Source of the DNA: Campylobacteraceae bacterium
GTDB lineage: Bacteria; Campylobacterota; Campylobacteria; Campylobacterales; Sulfurovaceae
Assembly (NCBI GenBank): GCA_027080995.1
Contig: JALWNT010000021.1
Span: 1 to 64,000, forward strand
Reading direction: 5' to 3'
Length of the DNA stretch: 64,000 nt
Shown here: piece by piece, positions 57,456 to 64,000 of the stretch
Position numbering within the stretch: the stretch's first letter is position 1
Layout of the letters: the number at the start of each line of letters is the position of its first letter
Made by a program: the position numbers and the translations under genes
Notes under the pieces: model-generated
Database searches by the model: none
Seen by the model: only the letters and a program-made list of their open reading frames with translations
What the model was told of the DNA's origin: nothing

Positions 57456-58496
57456 TCATATTTTTTCCTTGTAATCGCTCAGCAGAAAGCCGAGCCATCG
57501 GGTTTCATCGTATTGCATTAGTAGGAATTGTACCCCCATTGTCAGCGGGACCGAGAGGATCATCCCCGTCGGACCGAAGAACCACCCCCAAAAAACCATC
57601 GACCAGAAGACAGTAAACGAGGAGAGGCCCAGGCCGCGGCCCATCATCGCAGGCTGGAGGATGTTGCCCACGATGCTGTTGAGAAGCAGGTAGCCTAGAG
57701 CGATCCACATCGCCGTACTCCAGGAGTGTTCCACGAGCCCGAGGATCACGGGAGGGACGGCGGCGATGATGGAGCCGATGACGGGGATAAAGTTGAGAAA
57801 AAAGGTCAGCACCGCCCAGAGGAGGGCGTACTGGACGTCGAAAAACCAAAGTAGCAGCAAGGCCCCCGCTGCCGTGATGAGGCTGACTTTGGCCATGATG
57901 ATGAAATAGGTATAAATTTTGTCAAAAACCTTTTCGACGGCCTGTTCGCGCTCCGGGTTTTCTCGGAGGATGTGGCGCAGGCGGCTGCGGAAATTGACGC
58001 TGTCGAGAATCAGGAAAGAGGAGGTAAAAAGAATCAGCAGGGTGTTGGAAAACTGGTTGCCCATCTGCAGGAGCATCCGTTTGAAGAAGCTGACGATTCC
58101 CTCGGGACGAATGAAGGCGCTGAGTTGCTGTTTTTCGATAGGAATCCCCTGCTGCATCAAGAAAAGATCGAAACGATCGAGTATTCCCCGCAGTTGTGCG
58201 CCGATTTCGCTGAGGTGGCCGACGAAAGCGTTGATTTCGGCGGCGACGAAAACGCCGAAGAGGATCAGCAGCGCGATCATCGCGGCAATGACCAGGAAGA
58301 GAGAGAGGGCCCGCGGAAGTCCCCGCTGCTGCAGCCAATGCATCATCGGCTGCAGCAGCAGAGCGATCATCGCGGAGATCATCAAAGGGATTAAAAGCTC
58401 AGCTGTCCATTTAGCAAGCGCCATAATCACGCCGAAGCTCATAAAGAAGAAAAGCAGTTGATTGATCCGCCAAATAACAGGTTTTTCCGAGATCAT
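57456..58496 (-). CDS. AI-2E transporter family (PerM-like) membrane protein
   Basis: NFIPVIGSIIAAVPPVILGLVEHS, PAMMGRGLGLSSFTVFWSMVFWGWFFGPTGMILSVPLT; start MISEKPVIW chosen over the longer ORF. Confidence 0.88.
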   Translation of the reverse strand: MISEKPVIWRINQLLFFFMSFGVIMALAKWTAELLIPLMISAMIALLLQPMMHWLQQRGLPRALSLFLVIAAMIALLILFGVFVAAEINAFVGHLSEIGAQLRGILDRFDLFLMQQGIPIEKQQLSAFIRPEGIVSFFKRMLLQMGNQFSNTLLILFTSSFLILDSVNFRSRLRHILRENPEREQAVEKVFDKIYTYFIIMAKVSLITAAGALLLLWFFDVQYALLWAVLTFFLNFIPVIGSIIAAVPPVILGLVEHSWSTAMWIALGYLLLNSIVGNILQPAMMGRGLGLSSFTVFWSMVFWGWFFGPTGMILSVPLTMGVQFLLMQYDETRWLGFLLSDYKEKI

Positions 58497-59007
58497 GACA
58501 TTTCTTCTCCTTCCAATCTTCCATCCGAGATATCGATTGTATCCGACTTTCTTTAAGCCAAAACTTGCATAGAGTTCTCTGCAAAACCGGCTGTTGAAAA
58601 TTCGAGAAATATGAAGAAAGAAAGGAGGAATGATTGCGTGTTGCTTGAAGCGAAGTGATGCTCTGAGGGCCGGAGCCATGCCTTGGTCTTGAGTGCTCTT
58701 TTGTCTTTCATTCAGAGGTACGATGATCGCGATAGAGATAAGGTATTTACTTGGTGCGGTAAAAATATGTAGACGAAGAATAAAATCCCGGAGTACCGGG
58801 AATCTTCGAAAAAGGAAAAAACCATTCAAAAAGGAGGGAGGAATGAATGCGACGTTTCCGTTCGATAAGGAGGAGATGTCGGTCTCATTTCCGACATTCG
58901 CATCATAAAAAAAGAAGTTTAATCGTAAGTAAATACATATGAAATCCAAAGGATAATGTCCGATGCCGTAATATGATAAAATCCTACAAAAAAGTGAGAA
59001 GAGAAAA

Positions 59008-59262
59008 ATGGAAGCCAAAGAACGACTGAAAAACCTACTTTCCAACGAACTGATGCCCGACTTGGAAGAGGCGATCGACGAAATTTTTCAAATGGTGGAA
59101 AAAGAGAAGATGATATCGCTGGCTGATCGGGAGGAGCTGGAGGAGATGCAGGCAATGCACGCCGAATGCCGAGAGATTCTCATCGAGATCGAGAGTGGGG
59201 AGATGGAAGAAGAGGAGGCGCAGGAGCTTCTGGACGAATTGGTGGAGATCAAAAGCGAGTAA
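59008..59262 (+). CDS. Small acidic hypothetical protein
   Basis: 84-aa highly charged ORF (MEAKERLKNLLSNELMPDLEEAIDEIF...); convergent overlap with glnD 3' end. Confidence 0.6.
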   Translation: MEAKERLKNLLSNELMPDLEEAIDEIFQMVEKEKMISLADREELEEMQAMHAECREILIEIESGEMEEEEAQELLDELVEIKSE

Positions 59263-61744
59263 TCGCTTCATCCTCGGAAGAATCTCGTGTCAGGCGTATG
59301 ACGATTGCTTCGATATTTTGGCAGAAGTTTCCGTTTTTCTCGATGAGAAAAAGGTCGTTTGTTTTGCCTTTGAGTGTGTGGATTTTGGCGGAGGCTATGT
59401 CGACACCCAAGGCATCAAACAAAGCGATGAGATAGGCTAAAAGTCCCGGCTGATCGGCCGTTCGGAGTTTGAGCATCCCATATTCACGGGAGTGGTCGCA
59501 GTCTACCTCCAAATCATTGTGTTGAACGTCGGGTCGGCGAAGCTTCAACTCGGGATGGGGGGTAAAAGAGGCTTTGATAAACTCCTCCAGCTGCGGGATT
59601 TCGCTTGGATCGAGACGTTCGTTGAAATCGATCTTGAAGTATTTTAGGCCGTCGAAGAGTTTGGTGATTTCCATGCTGACAACCTGCAAACGGGAGAGGC
59701 GGGAGAGCAGATAGGAGAGATTGAAGTCGTGGCGTCGGATGATTTCGATCGTCAGGTAACGGCTGTTGCTGATCCGGTAACGATACTCTTCGGTCTTCCA
59801 TGCCTCCTGGGCGATGCTGACGATCCGTTTGGTGCTGTGGCGGATGAAAAAAGCATCGGAATTGATGGCGAGGATTTTTGTCCGCAGGGCACGGGGCAGG
59901 GCATTGAAAGCCCGGCTTCTTTTGAGGCGATCGACTGCCGCCATCCGTTTGGAGGTCTCATCCAGACGGCTCTCGTGCCGCAGACTCTCGACGGCTTCTT
60001 TGTAGAGGGTGCGTAGCAGTTTGGCGCTGTAGTCGTTGTAGACGTCGGTACCGACCCCTTTCATGTCGGCGTAGGTGAGCAGATAGATCATATCGAGCAT
60101 CGTTTTGCTGCCGAATCGGGAGGCGAAGCGCATCACCACCTTTTCGCTGTAGATATCCTCCCGTTGGGCGGTGGTACTCATCAATGTATGGTAAAGAATA
60201 AGCCGTTCTCCCCGGGCGATCGCTTTGTCGCTGAGTCCGAGTTTTTGCGCGAAGATCCGAAAGAGTGAAGCGCCGACCTGGTGGTGGTCGCGTTTGCGTC
60301 CCTTGCCGGCATCGTGAAGCAGGGCGGCGATCTTCAGCGTCCGCCGATCCTCATCGTCGAGGGCTTCATAAAGTTCCCGGATGAGGGGGTCGTCGATGTT
60401 TTCGAGATGACGAAGCGTCTCAAGTGAGTGTCGATCGACAGCGTAACGATGGTATCCGTCGAACTGCGGCAGGTCGATCACTTTTTTCATCGGAGGGATC
60501 AGATACCCCAGCAGTCTCGCCTCCGAGAGCGTCGTCAGCACCGCATGCGATTGGGCTCGGTCGAAGAGTCTGCGCAGCTCTCGGTAGAGCGACGTGTCGG
60601 GCCGTTCGGGCCGTTCGGCATGGATCAGAGAATCGAGCAGCCGGGGGTGGGGCGAGAAAGCGCGCTGTGCATGTCGGCTCATCGTCTTGAGATGGGCCTG
60701 AAGTTTGCGATGGCGGGTTTCGGGGAGCAGGCGGTCGGCATAGAGTTCGGGCAAGAGGGGGCCGATCATCTTCTCCAGCCAGATTTCACTGTAGAGATGA
60801 ATTGTTTTGAGGTGTCCGGTGACCCGCCGGGCGAGGCGGAGCTGCCCGCGGTAACTGCTTTCGAATTTGAGCAGGCGGGCCAGATCCGGGAGGAGCTCCA
60901 GACGGATTCGATCGGTTTTTTTGCCGGTGACGATGTGCAAAGCGCTGCGCAGACGAAAGAGAAACTCCAGTGCCTGATGAAACTCCCGATAGTCGTCGGG
61001 ATCGACGATCGAGCTGTCTAACTCCCGGATTCGGGGAACGTTATAGAGGAGTTTGCCGATCCAGTAGACCATGTTGGCGTCGCGAAATCCTCCGACTCCC
61101 TCTTTGATATTGGGCTCCATCGTCAGGGGATACTGCCGATGGTGGCTCCTGCGCTCTTCGACCTTTTGCCGGATAAAAATCTCGGGATCTTCGAAGCGGA
61201 TCTCTTTGATCCGGTTTTCGATTCCTGTCCAAAGAAAGCGGGAGCCCTCGAGAAAGCGGGATTCGAGAATGGCGCTTTTGATGGTGATGTCGCTACGGGC
61301 CACTTCGGGGAGTTCCGAGACTTCATGGACTCGATGGCCGAGCTTGAGTCCCGTATCCCAAAGCAGATAGAGGATCTTTTCGATCAACTCCTTGGTACGG
61401 TAACCGGGGGTCTCTTCGTAGACCATCATCAGATCGATGTCGGAGTAGGGGCAGAGTTGCTCCCGGCCGTAGCTTCCGAGTGCAACCAGCGTCAAAGGGA
61501 TGTGGTTTTTGAGAGGAAGGTACTGACCGAAACTCTCGCGAAGTGCAACCTTGTAGATTAGTTTGATCACCGCATCCATGGTGCGGGTATGGCGAAAAAG
61601 GAAATCTCTCCCGCCTGTCTGGCCAAAGAGTTCGGGAAGGGTTGAAAAATACTCCTTGAGAAAGCCTTTGATCGCTTTGGCGATTTCGATATCCGGGGCG
61701 TTTTCATAGAGAAGTTCTTCAACTTTTGCGGTAAGGGTGCGCAT
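59249..61744 (-). CDS. glnD: GlnD-like [protein-PII] uridylyltransferase/HD/ACT protein
   Basis: Nucleotidyltransferase GSYGREQLCPYSDIDLMMVY, HD AALLHDAGKGRKRDHHQVG, C-terminal ACT domain; start MRTLTAKVEELL. Confidence 0.87.
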   Translation of the reverse strand: MRTLTAKVEELLYENAPDIEIAKAIKGFLKEYFSTLPELFGQTGGRDFLFRHTRTMDAVIKLIYKVALRESFGQYLPLKNHIPLTLVALGSYGREQLCPYSDIDLMMVYEETPGYRTKELIEKILYLLWDTGLKLGHRVHEVSELPEVARSDITIKSAILESRFLEGSRFLWTGIENRIKEIRFEDPEIFIRQKVEERRSHHRQYPLTMEPNIKEGVGGFRDANMVYWIGKLLYNVPRIRELDSSIVDPDDYREFHQALEFLFRLRSALHIVTGKKTDRIRLELLPDLARLLKFESSYRGQLRLARRVTGHLKTIHLYSEIWLEKMIGPLLPELYADRLLPETRHRKLQAHLKTMSRHAQRAFSPHPRLLDSLIHAERPERPDTSLYRELRRLFDRAQSHAVLTTLSEARLLGYLIPPMKKVIDLPQFDGYHRYAVDRHSLETLRHLENIDDPLIRELYEALDDEDRRTLKIAALLHDAGKGRKRDHHQVGASLFRIFAQKLGLSDKAIARGERLILYHTLMSTTAQREDIYSEKVVMRFASRFGSKTMLDMIYLLTYADMKGVGTDVYNDYSAKLLRTLYKEAVESLRHESRLDETSKRMAAVDRLKRSRAFNALPRALRTKILAINSDAFFIRHSTKRIVSIAQEAWKTEEYRYRISNSRYLTIEIIRRHDFNLSYLLSRLSRLQVVSMEITKLFDGLKYFKIDFNERLDPSEIPQLEEFIKASFTPHPELKLRRPDVQHNDLEVDCDHSREYGMLKLRTADQPGLLAYLIALFDALGVDIASAKIHTLKGKTNDLFLIEKNGNFCQNIEAIVIRLTRDSSEDEAITRF

Positions 61745-61815
61745 CCGTTCTCCTTGGTGACGGCTCGAAGGACCGAGGCTTGGACCCGAGACGATCCACA
61801 GAAAAATAATTGGGT

Positions 61816-61821
61816 TATAAT
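61816..61821 (+). promoter_or_regulatory. Candidate -10 element for mqnE
   Basis: TATAAT in tgggttataatacc, 34 nt upstream of the probable GTG start. Confidence 0.45.
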
Positions 61822-61854
61822 ACCGCAAACTTGAGGACAGGATGGAATGGGAAC

Positions 61855-62931
61855 GTGCATGAATGCAACGAATTGATCGCCAAGATCGAGGCGGGTGAGC
61901 GGCTGGGACAGAAAGAGGGGGAAACCCTTTACGCATTGGATCTTTTGACGTTGGGGCGTCTTGCTTCCCGAATTCGGGAGACGAAGTATGGCCGCAAGAG
62001 TTACTTCAACGTCAACCGTCATATCAATCCGACAAACGTTTGCAAAGATATTTGCAAATTCTGTGCCTACAGCGCCAGCCGGAAAAATCCGAATCAATAC
62101 ACGCTGAGTCACGAGGAGATCCTGGCCATCGCCGACGAAGCCGTCGCCAAGGGAGCAAGGGAGGTGCACATCGTCTCGGCACACAATCCCGACGCCGGTC
62201 TCGACTGGTATCTCGGGGCCTTTCGCAGGATCAAAGAGCTTCACCCCGAGCTGCATGTCAAAGCACTTACCGCTGCGGAGGTGAATTTCCTTGCCGAGAG
62301 CAACGGATTGAGTTACGACGAAATGATCGATTTGATGATCGACAGCGGTGTCGACTCCATGCCCGGAGGCGGAGCGGAGATTTTCGACGAAGAGGTCCGT
62401 GACTACATCTGCAAAGGCAAAGTCAGCTCCCGGCAGTGGCTGGATATCCACCGCAAATGGCACGAACGGGGTCGGCAGAGCAACGCCACAATGCTCTTCG
62501 GTCATGTCGAATCCCGGGCCCATCGAATCGATCACATGCTCCGCCTTCGAGATCTTCAGGACGAAACGGGCGGCTTCAACGCGTTTATTCCTTTGGTCTA
62601 TCAAAGGGAGAACAACTTTCTCCGAGTCGAGGAGTTCCCCACCGCCCAGGAGATCCTCAAGACGTACGCCATCGCCCGCATTCTGTTGGATAACATCCCG
62701 CATATCAAAGCCTACTGGGCCACCTCCACGATCGGTCTGGCGCTTTTGGCCCAGGAGTTCGGAGCCGACGACTTGGATGGGACAATCCAAAAAGAGTCGA
62801 TCCAGTCTGCCGCCGGCGCCGCCAGCGCCCAGGGAATGGAGCTCGATGAATTTGTCTCCCTGATCAAAAACAGCGGTTTCATTCCGGTGGAACGCGACAG
62901 CCTTTATAACGAACTCGTTGTGTATGAGTAG
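61855..62931 (+). CDS. mqnE: Aminofutalosine synthase (radical SAM; futalosine menaquinone pathway)
   Basis: NVNRHINPTNVCKDICKFCAYSAS; SMPGGGAEIFDEEVRDYIC; SNATMLFGHVES; GTG start preferred. Confidence 0.85.
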   Translation: MHECNELIAKIEAGERLGQKEGETLYALDLLTLGRLASRIRETKYGRKSYFNVNRHINPTNVCKDICKFCAYSASRKNPNQYTLSHEEILAIADEAVAKGAREVHIVSAHNPDAGLDWYLGAFRRIKELHPELHVKALTAAEVNFLAESNGLSYDEMIDLMIDSGVDSMPGGGAEIFDEEVRDYICKGKVSSRQWLDIHRKWHERGRQSNATMLFGHVESRAHRIDHMLRLRDLQDETGGFNAFIPLVYQRENNFLRVEEFPTAQEILKTYAIARILLDNIPHIKAYWATSTIGLALLAQEFGADDLDGTIQKESIQSAAGAASAQGMELDEFVSLIKNSGFIPVERDSLYNELVVYE

Positions 62932-63032
62932 CTTATTACCGCACCAATTCGCTTTGTAAGTTGCGCCCCATCAATCCTCTCTTGTTCCGAGATGGGAAAA
63001 AATGTAGGTTTTGTATCTGGCGCTTTCACTTT

Positions 63033-63060
63033 CGAACAACGGATCACGAAAAACGAACAG
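63033..63060 (+). repeat. Heptamer array (CGAAMAA) near the 3' end of the GH57 gene
   Basis: CGAACAA CGGATCA CGAAAAA CGAACAG. Confidence 0.75.
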
Positions 63061-63064
63061 CGTT

Positions 63065-64000
63065 TCAAACAAACCAATTTTCCGAGAAGTCGTCTTTGAG
63101 ATCGAGAGTGAGTTCGCCGGAGGCGGGGAGGGTCTGTATGATTCGGTCGTCGTTCTCCAACTCGAGACGTAGATGCAGCGTGCGGAGTTTGCCGAAGAGT
63201 GTTTTGTCGAGTGCGACTTCGAGGATTTCATCTTTAGCGAGTCGTACGCCCTGGGGCAGTGAATGGCCGTCGAGGGGAAGCGTCAAAGGCGCACTGTTTT
63301 CGTCGGGATAGAGGAGGAGGCGGGAGTCGTCGTCCAGGCGCTCCATATCGCCGTCAAAGCGCAGGTAGACGGTGGAGTCGTCTTCGCCCCAGTAGAGGGT
63401 TTTGACGGGGCCGCGCAGACCCTCCATCGTGGAGTAGAGGCGGCTTTCGTCGCTGCGGCCGGCTCCCAGCCATTCGAAGAAGGAGCTCACCCGCCCGTCG
63501 ATGACGGGGCTGATGGGGAACTTGGGAGCGTCGATGAGGGCGCGGTGGTCCTGGTGGCCGATGATGGGAAGGTAGAGAGCGGAGGGAACGGCCAAGCCGG
63601 CGAGCCGATAAGTGTCGATGAGATGGCGGCGAAAGAGCGCGTCGAACTCTTTGGCGTAGTCGGTGTGGTGGTCGTCGCCGTACCACCAGAACCAATCGGA
63701 ACACTCGGCGGCGAGAAAGTGATAGCGGATCCGTTCACGGGTGGCTTCGTCGAGCTCTTTTTCGTGGTGTTTCAGATCCCGGCGGGCTTGGTAGATCATC
63801 TCCCACGCGGCGTTTTTCTGCGGATGGCCGACCCAGGTGTCGAAGGTACCGTTGATCCAGGAGCCCGGATGCAGGCGGGGTAACTCTTGGGCATCGTCCT
63901 CGGCGTCTTCGTCCATCGTGACGGTACGGCACTTCTCGTCGTTGTCGAGTCGGCGGTAGAGCGCCTCGAAAAAGGGGCGGCCGTTTTCGGGGAAAAATTC
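63065..64000 (-). CDS. Glycoside hydrolase family 57-like protein, C-terminal part (5' end outside window)
   Basis: GSWINGTFDTWVGHPQKNAAWEMIYQAR, AAECSDWFWWYGDDHHTDYAKEFDALFRRHL; frame open to window end. Confidence 0.85.
   Translation of the reverse strand, partial: EFFPENGRPFFEALYRRLDNDEKCRTVTMDEDAEDDAQELPRLHPGSWINGTFDTWVGHPQKNAAWEMIYQARRDLKHHEKELDEATRERIRYHFLAAECSDWFWWYGDDHHTDYAKEFDALFRRHLIDTYRLAGLAVPSALYLPIIGHQDHRALIDAPKFPISPVIDGRVSSFFEWLGAGRSDESRLYSTMEGLRGPVKTLYWGEDDSTVYLRFDGDMERLDDDSRLLLYPDENSAPLTLPLDGHSLPQGVRLAKDEILEVALDKTLFGKLRTLHLRLELENDDRIIQTLPASGELTLDLKDDFSENWFV

Noticed and set aside
58497-59045. N-terminal 183-aa extension of the AI-2E transporter ORF
   Set aside because: No homology-like character; a proper start (MISEKPVIW) lies at the expected family N-terminus.
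61745-61936. N-terminal 64-aa extension of the glnD ORF
   Set aside because: It runs through the divergent mqnE promoter region; MRTLTAKVEELL at 61744 is the better start.
1413-63060. Heptamer arrays considered as CRISPR
   Set aside because: Units are 7 bp with no spacers and no cas genes nearby.

Overview
The window is a chromosomal segment of a Campylobacterota-type bacterium (Sulfurovum/Nitratifractor-like by gene content: mqnE, split glyQ and glyS, cmoB, Cts-type competence genes). Taxonomy is an inference. It is gene dense, mostly housekeeping, with moderately high GC. Recognised genes include hemN, argF, dnaX, ppi, cmoB, lpxK, argB, a molybdopterin formate-dehydrogenase-like protein, yraN, trxA/trxB, dapB, purF, purE, glyQ/glyS, waaA, ffh, atpB, gatB, gpsA, era, glnD and mqnE, plus K+ channel/RCK proteins, two GGDEF/EAL proteins and a di-haem cytochrome c peroxidase. 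An eight-gene AT-richer operon (45.4-54.1 kb) encodes a type IV pilus/type II secretion-like machine. It has a PilM/N-like fusion, PilO-like, PilP-like, secretin, ExeA-like ATPase, TPR, GspE and GspF genes, and no pilin or prepilin peptidase. Its layout resembles the Campylobacter Cts DNA-uptake locus. The most unusual signal is non-coding. Many unrelated, degenerate tandem repeats all have a 7-bp period and cluster at or across stop codons. They are mixed with hairpins, two perfect palindromes spanning stop codons, a 23-bp inverted-repeat element and two copies of a MITE/REP-like element. dnaX carries an in-frame A9 run with stops close by in both alternative frames, consistent with Thermus-like slippage. 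No rRNA, tRNA, CRISPR, prophage or transposase gene was seen.
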